Shown: piece after piece, positions 1 to 8,161 of the stretch
How the letters are laid out: each line of letters opens with the position of its first letter
How positions within the stretch are numbered: position 1 is the first letter of the stretch
Assembly: GCF_000737765.1 (NCBI RefSeq)
Contig: NZ_JPRI01000004.1
Span: forward strand, 310,001-374,000
From: Chryseobacterium vrystaatense
Lineage (GTDB): Bacteria; Bacteroidota; Bacteroidia; Flavobacteriales; Weeksellaceae
DNA: 64,000 bases
Reading direction: 5' to 3'
Position numbers and translations under genes: made by a program
The notes under the pieces: generated by a model
What the model was told of the DNA's origin: nothing
The model's input: the letters and a program-made list of their open reading frames with translations, nothing else
The model's database searches: none

Positions 1-351
1 CTCATCTTCTCGGAAAACGCCGATAAGCTGTTTTAAGGGCTCTAATTTAAGAAAAGGTTCATCTCCCTGTACATTGATCACAATATCACAATCGATGTCC
101 TGTACAGCCTCCGCAATGCGGTCACTTCCGGTTTCATGCTGCCCGGTCATGACGGCTTTTCCTCCGTTTTCAACAATTTCATCAAAAATAATTTCTGAAT
201 CCGTAGCGACAAATACTTCATCAAAGAGTCCTGTTTCAGCAACATTTCTGTAGGTAGTCGTGATGACTGTTTTTTCACCCAGCATCTGCATCAGCTTTGC
301 AGGAAATCTGCTTGCTTCGTAACGTGCAGGAATAACAGCTATGATTTTCAT
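1..351 (-). CDS. kdsB: 3-deoxy-manno-octulosonate cytidylyltransferase, 3' part cut by window edge
   Basis: Activates Kdo by transferring CMP from CTP, the step before Kdo is added to lipid A; cytoplasmic enzyme of LPS synthesis. The 117 codons present begin [20 protein letters not shown], the nucleotide-binding start of the KdsB/CMP-sugar synthetase family, and include QGDEP near residue 98, a hallmark of the family. Full KdsB proteins are about 240-250 residues, so roughly the C-terminal half lies outside the window. The ATG is at 349-351 and no Shine-Dalgarno sequence precedes it, as usual here. The next gene, 371-961, lies just upstream on the same strand. Confidence 0.93.
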   Translation of the reverse strand, partial: MKIIAVIPARYEASRFPAKLMQMLGEKTVITTTYRNVAETGLFDEVFVATDSEIIFDEIVENGGKAVMTGQHETGSDRIAEAVQDIDCDIVINVQGDEPFLKLEPLKQLIGVFREDE

Positions 352-370
352 TTATTATTAAAATTATAAG

Positions 371-961
371 TTATGAATTTATATAATTCGCTAAAAAGAT
401 AATTCCGTAGATCCAGGAGATGTACAGAAAAGAATAAAACAATCCGAAAGTAAGACTTTTCAGTAAATTTCCTTTACATTTTCCTGAATTTTTAAATACC
501 AGCCTTAAAGCCCGGAAAAAAATCCAGTACAACATGGCTGTCAATAACAAAATTCCTGCCCAGAAGAAAACACCCAAAAAGTACAGCCCGAAAATGATCA
601 CTACTGAAAATAGCACCCATAATACAATGGAGATTAAAATACTGAAACAGCCCTCTCCTACATCAGCATCAAATTCAAGGGTATTAAAACCTGGAGAATT
701 ATCCGAAAAAGTTTTTAATTTTTTTCTGTTTAAAATACTTCCTACATTGTCTTTAAGCTTTAGCCCGTAATACAGTCCAGAACTGATAAACATGAAGAAT
801 ATACCTGCTAAAATAGATGTTGATAAGATAGAATTCTGAAATAAAGACCTGTGAGAACTTTCTCCTGAAAGCCAAACACTTAAAATAACCAAAATGATAA
901 TTCCAAGCGTTGAATAGCTCAAGATTTTAGTTTCCAGGAAAAACCTTTTCGAAAGCTTCAT
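371..961 (-). CDS. hypothetical integral membrane protein
   Basis: Unrecognised protein of 196 residues. The longer frame starts with TTG at 973; the ATG at 961 (MKLSKRFFLETK) is the better start. At least four or five hydrophobic spans are visible: about residues 12-32, 44-66, 108-150 (probably two helices) and 170-193. A short soluble loop between the second and third spans carries acidic residues. It sits 19 bases upstream of kdsB on the same strand and could be co-transcribed with it, but nothing in the sequence ties it to LPS synthesis. No function can be assigned. Confidence 0.7.
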   Translation of the reverse strand: MKLSKRFFLETKILSYSTLGIIILVILSVWLSGESSHRSLFQNSILSTSILAGIFFMFISSGLYYGLKLKDNVGSILNRKKLKTFSDNSPGFNTLEFDADVGEGCFSILISIVLWVLFSVVIIFGLYFLGVFFWAGILLLTAMLYWIFFRALRLVFKNSGKCKGNLLKSLTFGLFYSFLYISWIYGIIFLANYINS

Positions 962-999
962 GAATAAACTCAATTTTATTTATACTTATCATAAAAAAA

Positions 1000-1028
1000 G
1001 CTTCGACTCCGCTCAGCGTGGTCGAAGC
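1000..1028 (-). terminator. Rho-independent terminator after the aminotransferase gene
   Basis: Perfect 8-bp outer stem GCTTCGAC/GTCGAAGC with a nested CGC/GCG inner stem. Read on the minus strand it is followed by a run of seven T. It lies 101 bases past the stop of the aminotransferase gene. The core (cttcgactccgctcagc) resembles a sequence often dispersed between genes in flavobacteria. Confidence 0.8.
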
Positions 1029-1129
1029 ATATATATTTTATTGTTTAATGTAATCCTCTGATTGTGTAACAGTTTACCAATATTATAAATCCCGGAATTG
1101 ATACAGTGCTATACTGTTACCTTAAAAAA

Positions 1130-2383
1130 TTACTTAAGATTATTCAAAGCAGTCTCTAGCTTCGGCATCATCACTTTAATTTCATTTACATCTAATCCTC
1201 CTACTGAAGCACGGAACCAAGGTTCAGATTTTGCTTCTCCGAAAGCTGAAAATGGAACTAATGCAACACCAGCATCATTGATAAGATAGAAAACCAAATC
1301 AGAAGAGTTTTCAATAACTGATCCGTCCGGTTTAGTTTTACCGATATAATCCAATTTGATGGTAAGATAAAGAGCACCCATTGGTTCGATGCTTTCTACA
1401 GCCAGTCCTTTTGCTTTTAAATCCTGAATTCCACCATGAAGAACCTTTAAGCTTTCCTCTAATTTTCCTTTGAAATCTTCCACAAAAACATTTACGTTTT
1501 CAGGGTTTTCATAGAATTTTGCAGTTGCTTCCTGTTCTGGTTTTGGTGCCCAAGCTCCAACATGCGTCAGAAGAGCTTTCATTTTATCCAGAATATGAGC
1601 AGGACCAAATCCCCAACCTACACGTACACCAGTTGCAGCAAGGCATTTAGAGATTCCGTCAATATAGATGGTATATTCCTTCAATTCGGGGAAAAGAGAA
1701 ACCGGATCTACGTGTTCTGCCCCAAAAGTAAGGTTAGAATAGATCTGATCATACATCAGGTATAATGGTTTCTGATCTTCTCCTCTTTTTTTATTTTCTT
1801 CCAGAACCAGTTCACAGATAGCAGAAAGCTGTTCTCTGGTAAACATTGTTCCCGTAGGGTTTAATGGTGAACATAATGCCAGCAGAACTGCACCATCCAG
1901 GTGTGGTCTCAAATCGTCCGCAGTCGGAAGGAAATTATTTTCGGGGGTAGTCTTCACCTCTACTGCATCTGCAGAAGTAAGGTAAGCATAATGATTGTTG
2001 TTCCATGATGGTGTAGGATATACCACTTTATCACCTTCATCTACGATTGTTTTATAAACTGCATAGATCAATGGTCTCGATCCGGCAGTAATTAAAATAT
2101 CATTGGGTGAATAATCCAGATTCCATCTGTTTTTCAAGTCTTTAGAAACTTCTTTTCTTAAAGATAAAAGTCCGTTGGCTGGCGGATAATTCGTCAGATT
2201 ATTCTGATAGGCCTTCTGAATCTCTTCCTTCAGCAATGCCGGAATAGGATATAGATTAGAATTCAGGTCACCAATAGTAAGATTGGCTATCTCCGCTCCC
2301 TTTGCTTTTAAATCATTTACTTCATTACCAATTTTTACGATTTCGGAACCAATCAGGTTCGCCGCTAATTTTGAAACTTTCAC
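1130..2383 (-). CDS. PLP-dependent aminotransferase, class I/II
   Basis: Fold-type I PLP aminotransferase of 417 residues, presumably moving an amino group between an amino acid and a 2-oxo acid in the cytoplasm. Visible signatures: NPTG at 175-178, D212 and Y215 that contact PLP, the Schiff-base lysine K246 in the segment GISKCLAATGVRVGW, and R254 downstream. The N-terminal strand and YPPANG near residue 66 match the aspartate/aromatic aminotransferase group, but the substrate cannot be read from sequence. The only in-frame start is GTG at 2383. The gene stands 26 bases downstream of a lipoprotein gene and ends with the hairpin at 1000-1028. Confidence 0.88.
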   Translation of the reverse strand: MKVSKLAANLIGSEIVKIGNEVNDLKAKGAEIANLTIGDLNSNLYPIPALLKEEIQKAYQNNLTNYPPANGLLSLRKEVSKDLKNRWNLDYSPNDILITAGSRPLIYAVYKTIVDEGDKVVYPTPSWNNNHYAYLTSADAVEVKTTPENNFLPTADDLRPHLDGAVLLALCSPLNPTGTMFTREQLSAICELVLEENKKRGEDQKPLYLMYDQIYSNLTFGAEHVDPVSLFPELKEYTIYIDGISKCLAATGVRVGWGFGPAHILDKMKALLTHVGAWAPKPEQEATAKFYENPENVNVFVEDFKGKLEESLKVLHGGIQDLKAKGLAVESIEPMGALYLTIKLDYIGKTKPDGSVIENSSDLVFYLINDAGVALVPFSAFGEAKSEPWFRASVGGLDVNEIKVMMPKLETALNNLK

Positions 2384-2409
2384 TTTATTTTTATTTAAAT
2401 TTACTACTA

Positions 2410-3312
2410 TTATTTCCTCAAATTAATCTTCTCTTCTATTTGATCCACCGGTACCTGTGCATCAAAAGCTGCTATGAGTTCTTTTGCTTTTTTTGCTGTA
2501 TTTGAATTCGGATATTTTTTTATGATCCTGTTGTACTCTTCTCTGGTGTCATCCATCAACTTCCCCTCTGTTCTATCATAAGTAGGTGAACTGTCCATCC
2601 CCAGAATATAATCTAACAAATAATCATTATACTCCTTTTTCGCTCTCTTTATCAAAGGACTTTTAGGATAGGTATTGATAAAGTTCTCCCATGCTATCAG
2701 TCTGTCACCTAACTCTTCCCAGGTAATCATAAGGCCTCCATTCACAGCATAATTCTCTTTATTATCTTTTGCAAGCTGCAAAATATAACCATCATAATCA
2801 GGAGTCACCTTATTCTTAAAAACGGAATAATCATATCCGGGCAACGACCTAATCTCGGTAAGCCCTTCTCCCATTACACGAAATTCAAGCCCAACCTTAT
2901 TCAGCTCGCCAGCAATTTTTTTTACGTTGGCTGGCAAATTATAAGTATCCGGTTCACGTGTATGATAATCGGTATATTTATCCAATATATCAGCATGTAA
3001 ACCATTCAGACAGTCTGTATACTTTGTTCTTATTTTTACATAATCATCGTATACCTTATCATTTTGTACCGGACTGTTTCCTGCAATTTCCTTATCAATT
3101 TTAGCCTTATACCATTGAAAAGCTGTAATATAATCCTCCGTTTTGTTATTTGGTGAACAAGCTGTATCAATGGGTTTAAAAAGATCTTCTTTTACTTCTG
3201 TTTTGGCAATCGAATCCTTGGCTGTTACTCCTTCTGCTGCTTTCTCTGCTTCTTTTTTACAGGAAAAAATAAGCAGAGAAAGTACACCAACCGCTATAAT
3301 TTTTCTTATCAT
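2410..3312 (-). CDS. lipoprotein of unknown function
   Basis: Protein of 300 residues with a lipoprotein signal: basic start MIRK, hydrophobic core and lipobox LIFSC ending at Cys17, then KKEAEK. It should be lipidated and attached to a membrane facing the periplasm or cell surface. The C-terminal third (NTYPKSPLIKRAKKEY and KKYPNSNTAKKAKELI) looks like two helical tetratricopeptide-type repeats. No catalytic motif is seen. It is 19 bases downstream of the phosphoglucomutase gene and 26 upstream of the aminotransferase gene, so the three may form one transcript. Function unknown. Confidence 0.78.
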   Translation of the reverse strand: MIRKIIAVGVLSLLIFSCKKEAEKAAEGVTAKDSIAKTEVKEDLFKPIDTACSPNNKTEDYITAFQWYKAKIDKEIAGNSPVQNDKVYDDYVKIRTKYTDCLNGLHADILDKYTDYHTREPDTYNLPANVKKIAGELNKVGLEFRVMGEGLTEIRSLPGYDYSVFKNKVTPDYDGYILQLAKDNKENYAVNGGLMITWEELGDRLIAWENFINTYPKSPLIKRAKKEYNDYLLDYILGMDSSPTYDRTEGKLMDDTREEYNRIIKKYPNSNTAKKAKELIAAFDAQVPVDQIEEKINLRK

Positions 3313-3331
3313 CTCCTACAGATCAGTAAGA

Positions 3332-5047
3332 TTAATCTAACTTTAAATCCTTTCTTACTTCCTCAATTTTCGCTTCTAAGGATTTTAATTTATCTTTAAA
3401 ATCTGCCTCAGAACTGATACTGTCTTTTACAGAAACATAAAACTTAATCTTAGGTTCTGTTCCGGAAGGTCTCACACAGACTTTTGTCCCGTCCTGAGTA
3501 TAATAAATCAGTACATTCGATTTTGGAATGTCATTCATCACTTTTGTCTCGTTCTTTGAAACAGTGAAGCTGGTCTGCTCTTTGAAGTCTTTTACTTCTT
3601 CTACTAATGACCCAGCCAGTTCTTTCGGTGGATTTTCACGGAAGTTTTTCATCATATTCTGAATTTCTTCAGCTCCTTCTTTTCCTTTTCTTACAATGTT
3701 GACCAGTCCTTCATAGTACATACCAAGATCTTCATAGATTTCAATCATGTACTGATACATTGTTCTTCCATTGGCTTTACACCATGCAGCAATTTCGCAT
3801 GCCACAAGGATACTTCCACATGAATCTTTATCGCGGACAAAATCACCGGTCATAAAACCGAAACTTTCTTCGCCACCACATACAAATTTTTGTGTTCCTT
3901 CGGCTTCACGGATCATTTTTCCGATCCACTTGAATCCTGTAAGTCCTGCCTTACATTCAACTCCGAATTTCTGAGCAATATCAAAGAAGATATCTGAGGT
4001 TACGATCGTAGATCCGATGAATTCTTTTCCTGTGATTCTTCCCTGCTTTCTCCATTCATTTAAAATGTAATAAGTAAGGATTGTATTGGTCTGATTACCA
4101 TTCAGAAGCTGCATTTCACCATCAAGATTTCTCACAGCAATTCCCAATCTGTCACCGTCAGGATCTGTTCCGATCACGATGTCTGCGTTGGTAATTCTTG
4201 CCAGATCAATCGCCATTTCCAATGCAGCAGGTTCCTCAGGGTTTGGAGATTCTACTGTCGTAAAATTACCACTTGGGATCATCTGTTCTTTTACCAGATC
4301 CACTTTTTTGAATCCAGCTTTTTCCAGTGCTTTAGGAACTGTAGTATATGTTGTCCCATGAATAGAGGTGAAAACAATATTTAAATTCTCTTTACCTACA
4401 TTCTGATATGTTGAATTTTCAATACAGGCATCGATGTATACGTCATCCTGCTCTTCTCCTATCCATTCGATAAGATCGTCGTTTCCATCAAATTTAATTT
4501 CCTCAAATTTTACAGAATATACTTCATTGATAATCGCTTCATCATTTGGCGGAACAATCTGTGCTCCGTCATTCCAATATACTTTATACCCGTTATATTC
4601 CGGTGGATTGTGAGATGCTGTCAAAACAATTCCTCCATTACATTTTTTGTCTCTTACGGTAAAAGATAATTCCGGAGTCGGTCTGTGGTCTTTGAAAAGA
4701 AGCACTTTAATTCCGTTTGCTGTAAGAACATCAGCAACCAGTTTACCAAATTCTTTAGAATTGTGGCGCACATCATAAGCAATAGCCACTTTGATCTCCT
4801 CTCCTTTAAACTGCTGAAGCATATAATTGGCCAATCCCTGTGTAGCCTGTCCCAATGTATATTTATTCAAGCGGTTGGTTCCTACGCCCATGATACCTCT
4901 CATTCCTCCTGTTCCGAATTCCAGTTCTCTGTAGAACGAGTCTTCCAGATCCGGAGAATTGCTGTCAATCAATACCTGCACGGCATCTCTTGTTTCTTTG
5001 TCGAATGTATCACTTAACCAAAGTTTCGCTTTTTCTAATGTTGTCAT
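3332..5047 (-). CDS. phosphoglucomutase / phosphomannomutase (alpha-D-phosphohexomutase)
   Basis: Interconverts hexose 1- and 6-phosphates through a phosphoserine enzyme, linking glycolytic sugars to cell-wall and LPS precursors. At 571 residues it fits the long PgcA/PGM2-like class. The catalytic loop TASHNP is at 143-148 with S145 the phosphorylated residue; the metal loop DPDGD is at 295-299; the sugar-specificity loop GGEESFGF and the C-terminal phosphate-binding loop RPSGTEPKIKFY are both present. All key residues are intact. The ATG at 5047 follows a short AT-rich gap after the split GyrB-like gene. Glucose versus mannose preference is not decided by sequence. Confidence 0.92.
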   Translation of the reverse strand: MTTLEKAKLWLSDTFDKETRDAVQVLIDSNSPDLEDSFYRELEFGTGGMRGIMGVGTNRLNKYTLGQATQGLANYMLQQFKGEEIKVAIAYDVRHNSKEFGKLVADVLTANGIKVLLFKDHRPTPELSFTVRDKKCNGGIVLTASHNPPEYNGYKVYWNDGAQIVPPNDEAIINEVYSVKFEEIKFDGNDDLIEWIGEEQDDVYIDACIENSTYQNVGKENLNIVFTSIHGTTYTTVPKALEKAGFKKVDLVKEQMIPSGNFTTVESPNPEEPAALEMAIDLARITNADIVIGTDPDGDRLGIAVRNLDGEMQLLNGNQTNTILTYYILNEWRKQGRITGKEFIGSTIVTSDIFFDIAQKFGVECKAGLTGFKWIGKMIREAEGTQKFVCGGEESFGFMTGDFVRDKDSCGSILVACEIAAWCKANGRTMYQYMIEIYEDLGMYYEGLVNIVRKGKEGAEEIQNMMKNFRENPPKELAGSLVEEVKDFKEQTSFTVSKNETKVMNDIPKSNVLIYYTQDGTKVCVRPSGTEPKIKFYVSVKDSISSEADFKDKLKSLEAKIEEVRKDLKLD

Positions 5048-5064
5048 ATTTGTATTTTGTTCTT

Positions 5065-5403
5065 TTATAGTTTATAAAGTTCCATTTTTAATTGAGGCAG
5101 TTTTTCTTTCAAAGAGGATAATTTTAATTGCAAATCCTCCCATTCAAATTTTAAATCTCCAAAAATTACTTTGCTCATTTCAAAACTAATTCTTGTGAAA
5201 TTTTGAGAAGTCTCTGCAGAGGAAATCTCTCTTAAAAAAGTATTGCCCTTTTCGAAAATGAAATATCCTTTTTGTTTATTCCAGATTGTATTTAATTCAC
5301 ATCTTTCTGAGACTGCATTTATTGTCGCTATTCCCAACAGGCAATATTCCTGACCAACTTCCAAATGTTTTTTCTCGTTCTTGCAGGCCATCAACTTAGT
5401 CAT
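5065..5403 (-). CDS. GyrB-like ATPase fragment, second half (transducer-like part)
   Basis: This frame corresponds to the part of the GyrB/ParE N-terminal region that follows the ATP-lid. The segment GIATINAVSERCEL lines up with the family's GVSVVNALSxxLEV, and FEKG, TRISFE and FEWEDLQLKLSSL match later conserved positions in order. The glycine-rich GGLHGVG ATP loop is replaced by EYCLLG. The frame can start at ATG 5403, overlapping the previous stop as ATGA, or at GTG 5418; residues AENFMTKLMA before the ATG still match the family (AEVIMTVLHA), which suggests that the two frames were once joined. About 113 residues; no tail domains follow. Either a translationally coupled pair or a frameshifted relic. 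Confidence 0.55.
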   Translation of the reverse strand: MTKLMACKNEKKHLEVGQEYCLLGIATINAVSERCELNTIWNKQKGYFIFEKGNTFLREISSAETSQNFTRISFEMSKVIFGDLKFEWEDLQLKLSSLKEKLPQLKMELYKL

Positions 5404-5657
5404 AAAGTTTTCAGCCACCGCAGTTCCATTCCTGCATTATATTCTATTTGGACAGCATTTTCTTTAATACTCAAACGAATTTCGGAGCAGTTACCATCAA
5501 AATATTCATCAATTGCCGGACACAATATCTCCAATGCAATACTGTTAAGATTATGTTCCTCAAAACATTTTTCAAAGTACATCACTGGCCGAAGCCAAAT
5601 ATGCTCCTTCCAATCCAAAGATTTTATACTACTTTCTGTGTACTTTTTCTCTTCCAA
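5400..5657 (-). CDS. GyrB-like ATPase fragment, first half (GHKL fold N-part)
   Basis: An 85-residue frame resembling residues 13-80 of DNA gyrase subunit B: SIKSL, RPVMYF (family RPGMYIG), EILCPAIDEYFDGNCSEI (family EVVDNAIDEALAGxCxEI) and SIKENAVQIEYN. The catalytic-type glutamate is kept, but the Mg-binding asparagine of the N-box is proline and the DDGRG motif is lost, so ATP binding is doubtful. Its stop overlaps the next frame's ATG (ATGA). It starts 3 bases after the DUF2807 lipoprotein gene. It is clearly not the housekeeping gyrB. Codon use looks normal, so it may still be expressed. What it does is unknown. Confidence 0.55.
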   Translation of the reverse strand: MEEKKYTESSIKSLDWKEHIWLRPVMYFEKCFEEHNLNSIALEILCPAIDEYFDGNCSEIRLSIKENAVQIEYNAGMELRWLKTL

Positions 5658-5660
5658 CTT

Positions 5661-6362
5661 TTACTCTAACTTTTTATTTTCAACCCTTGTCGTTTTATCA
5701 ATTTTAAATGCGCGGATCGGGTTATTATAGTAGATAAATTTAGCTGTGTTTCTGATATTTCCTTTTAAAGAATCTTTCACATTGACTTCAGCATAGTTTC
5801 CATTTTTAGAGTCGATATTCAGATTCTCTATCTTCCAGTAGGGAGCGATCAGACTTGCTGTATCTGAGATCTTTATCACTGCATTTTTGGTCAGTCCCCG
5901 AAAGTTGGCCCGGCTCTTATTCTGCATGTCTATTTCTGCTCTTCTGGTGTTCACTGAACCCATAAATGTAGCATAATTTTTTAAATTGAGTCTAAAATTA
6001 TCGGTCTTTATTTCGCTTGAAATATTCATTTCTACAGAGTCTGCAACGGCAACTTTTTCAAGATTATATTTTGAATAGATGGTTACGTTATAAAAATCCA
6101 CTCCTTTTGTCCCTCTTTTTTCTTTGATAAAAAGGGTTTTGTCCTTTACATCTACATCGAGGTTTCCGGCTACATTGGGATAGGTTTCTATTTCTACAAA
6201 ATTCTTAGCGCCCCTGGCATAAAATACCCGGAACTTTCCTTCCAGATCCAGATTCACAAATTCTGAAACATCCACGTCTTTCCTTTCAATAGTTCCTTTT
6301 GGAGAAATTTTCCCACAGGAAACTGCCGCTACAAGCAGGGATGTGTACAATATTTTTTTCAT
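5661..6362 (-). CDS. DUF2807 (head GIN domain) lipoprotein
   Basis: Protein of 233 residues with a lipoprotein signal (MKKILYTSLLVAAVSC, Cys16) followed by a repetitive beta-strand-rich region. The order of short strands with alternating polar residues (FRVFYARGAKNFVEIETYP, LFIKEKRG, VTIYSKYNLEKVAVADS) is typical of the DUF2807 beta-solenoid family, often called putative auto-transporter adhesin head domain. It should sit at the outer membrane or cell surface. The gene follows the DUF3667 gene by 6 bases and is followed 3 bases on by the GyrB-like frames, suggesting one operon. Molecular role unknown. Confidence 0.8.
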   Translation of the reverse strand: MKKILYTSLLVAAVSCGKISPKGTIERKDVDVSEFVNLDLEGKFRVFYARGAKNFVEIETYPNVAGNLDVDVKDKTLFIKEKRGTKGVDFYNVTIYSKYNLEKVAVADSVEMNISSEIKTDNFRLNLKNYATFMGSVNTRRAEIDMQNKSRANFRGLTKNAVIKISDTASLIAPYWKIENLNIDSKNGNYAEVNVKDSLKGNIRNTAKFIYYNNPIRAFKIDKTTRVENKKLE

Positions 6363-6368
6363 ATTTAA

Positions 6369-7097
6369 TTAAAATATTCTAAATAAAACGATAATAACTG
6401 CAAGACTTTCTATTCCCATCAGGACATAAAGTACCGATACTCTCCAAAGCAGGCCCGGTTTTGAGTATGAGTTTTTAAATGCATTCCAATACGTAACTGC
6501 CGGAAAGAGAGCGAGAAGTACAACTGAAGCCTTATCTAAAATAGCAAAAATCTTCGCTGCAGGTTTCCACAGACCGATCAGACTTACCATATCATTAAAC
6601 AAAAGTAGGATTAAAATTCCTAACAGGCTTACTGTTCCGATGATAAAATGCTCTGCAATATTCAATTTTTTTCTTTTGAATACGAAAAAAGCATTCACAG
6701 CCAGCATAGGAATGATTACAAAGAGAATTGTTTTAGAATATTTAGAGAAAAAGTCCAAAATATTTGAGCTTCCTTCCGGAATTTCGGCTGGATTAAGATG
6801 CAAATAAAAATGCATGGTTAAAACATTGAATCCAAATAAAATCAGCAATAAAGAAAACAGATTATAATATTTAATTCTTTTCCCTGAAATATAATCCATC
6901 GCCATTCTTCCGGGTCCAAATAAAATATGTTTTACCGTTCGGAAAAACCTTGCTTCTATATGCCAGATTGATCCCAGAATATCTGTTTTAATTAATGTCT
7001 GAGGAGTTATTCTTGCTGTATCTGCTTTCTGTCCGCAATGAGAACAAAACTCATCGGAAATCTTATGACCACAGTTCAGACAGCTTTTTGGGTTCAT
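6369..7097 (-). CDS. DUF3667 membrane protein with N-terminal zinc ribbon
   Basis: Protein of 242 residues. A zinc ribbon occupies residues 6-22: CLNCGHKISDEFCSHCGQK, with four cysteines in two CxxC pairs. After it comes the conserved DUF3667 segment (IEARFFRTVKHILFGPGRM ... GKRIKYYNLFSLLL) and then about five membrane spans between residues 78 and 240. The family is widespread in Bacteroidota and has no established function. The ATG at 7097 is followed on the same strand by the DUF2807 gene after 6 bases; the lipocalin-like lipoprotein gene is 18 bases upstream. Confidence 0.82.
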   Translation of the reverse strand: MNPKSCLNCGHKISDEFCSHCGQKADTARITPQTLIKTDILGSIWHIEARFFRTVKHILFGPGRMAMDYISGKRIKYYNLFSLLLILFGFNVLTMHFYLHLNPAEIPEGSSNILDFFSKYSKTILFVIIPMLAVNAFFVFKRKKLNIAEHFIIGTVSLLGILILLLFNDMVSLIGLWKPAAKIFAILDKASVVLLALFPAVTYWNAFKNSYSKPGLLWRVSVLYVLMGIESLAVIIVLFRIF

Positions 7098-7115
7098 ATT
7101 AAAAATCAGTTTAGT

Positions 7116-7496
7116 TTATTTTTTCCTGTAAAACCAGGTTGTAGGCTGCTTTCCGGCTGACAGCAAAAGATAATTTCTGCTTATATAAGAAATATTCATC
7201 ACTATTGTATCGGTCCCATCACTATACTTCATTTTTAATTTTTGATGCTGTTCCCTGTATTTACCTGTACTCTCCAGTGAACTAAAAGAATGATCTTTAT
7301 AAAAGGTCAGCATTCCTTTCCCATATCTGGAATTGTTTTCTTTGGACTTTAACGTGTCGATATGAGTCAATTCCCCATCATATAAATCTATAAATTCCCA
7401 CGATCCGAGGAGCCTTGATGAACTGCAGGAGGACAATAAAATAAAGGAAAAACATATTAAAATAAATTTAACCGAATTGTTGTATTTTGTTACCAA
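7116..7496 (-). CDS. lipocalin-like small lipoprotein
   Basis: Protein of 126 residues starting at TTG 7496, the only usable start: an in-frame stop lies just upstream and no ATG occurs before the signal sequence. A -7 promoter element ends about 17 bases upstream, which fits this start. The hydrophobic segment ends in the lipobox LLSSC (Cys24). The mature part begins SSSRLLGSWEF, continues with short beta-strands (GMLTFYKDHSFS ... STGKYREQHQKLKMKY) and ends TTWFYRKK; this order is that of lipocalin-like proteins of Bacteroidota. Ligand unknown. It heads the run 7496 to 5065. Confidence 0.7.
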   Translation of the reverse strand: MVTKYNNSVKFILICFSFILLSSCSSSRLLGSWEFIDLYDGELTHIDTLKSKENNSRYGKGMLTFYKDHSFSSLESTGKYREQHQKLKMKYSDGTDTIVMNISYISRNYLLLSAGKQPTTWFYRKK

Positions 7497-7512
7497 TCTT
7501 ATAAATTACCTA

Positions 7513-7520
7513 CAAATATA
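7513..7520 (-). promoter_or_regulatory. -7 promoter element of the lipoprotein gene at 7116-7496
   Basis: TATATTTG on the minus strand matches the Bacteroidota -7 consensus TAnnTTTG exactly. No TTG lies at the usual 17-23 base distance upstream, so only the -7 half is convincing. It supports the TTG start at 7496. The rest of 7521-7695 holds nothing else that I can recognise. Confidence 0.5.
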
Positions 7521-7695
7521 AATAAAAAAGGTGTCAAAAAAGCTTCTATAAGGATGTTTTCTGTTAAAAATTTACACTTCATGATTTCTGGAATATTCAG
7601 AATTATCAAGTTAATTATGCGTCATAAAAACATGATTATTTATGGAAAATCCTGAGAGTTTACTTATCTCTCCTCAATACCGGCAGAATAAAAAA

Positions 7696-7724
7696 TCCCC
7701 AAAAAGCTCAATGCCGTTTGGGGA
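7696..7724 (-). terminator. terminator after the small membrane protein gene
   Basis: Stem TCCCCAAA/TTTGGGGA around a 13-base loop, 42 bases past the stop of the gene at 7767-8159 and followed on the minus strand by a T-run. Confidence 0.75.
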
Positions 7725-7766
7725 ATTTATTTATTATGAACACTATTATGCAATCAGAAACCGGAT

Positions 7767-8159
7767 TTAATAGTTTTCATGTGACGCTGAATAAATCATC
7801 AGTGTTACAAAAAAAACTACGATAACTGCGCCAATAATCAGAGGTTTCCATATCGCTTTCTTAGGATAAAGTTCTTCATTCGGAAAGTATTTCGGAACAA
7901 AGTAATAAGAAAGAAAACTTCCTCCGGCAATGCCGCACAAATAAGCAAGCGAACTTTTAGGCTCATCTGGTACATTAACAATCAAAATAGTTATTACTGT
8001 AATCAGAATTGAAATTCCAAGTACGGTGTAAGCTTCCTTCTTTTTATTGATATCTATTAGATTTTGGAACAGTAAAACACCACCAAAAAGTGTAGATAGA
8101 AAAATTGAAAAACCTAAAATCGCCTTTGTAGAATATATTTTCGGTAATTTCTCTTCCAT
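7767..8159 (-). CDS. small four-helix membrane protein, unknown function
   Basis: Protein of 130 residues with four hydrophobic spans: about residues 12-31, 43-61, 69-86 and 104-124. The N-terminus is short and charged, and the loop after the third span contains KYFPNEELYPKKAIW. I do not recognise a named family. It begins 2 bases after the stop of the glycosyltransferase gene, so the two are almost certainly translated from one message, and the terminator at 7696-7724 closes the unit. A role with the glycosyltransferase is only an inference from position. Confidence 0.68.
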   Translation of the reverse strand: MEEKLPKIYSTKAILGFSIFLSTLFGGVLLFQNLIDINKKKEAYTVLGISILITVITILIVNVPDEPKSSLAYLCGIAGGSFLSYYFVPKYFPNEELYPKKAIWKPLIIGAVIVVFFVTLMIYSASHENY

Positions 8160-8161
8160 CG

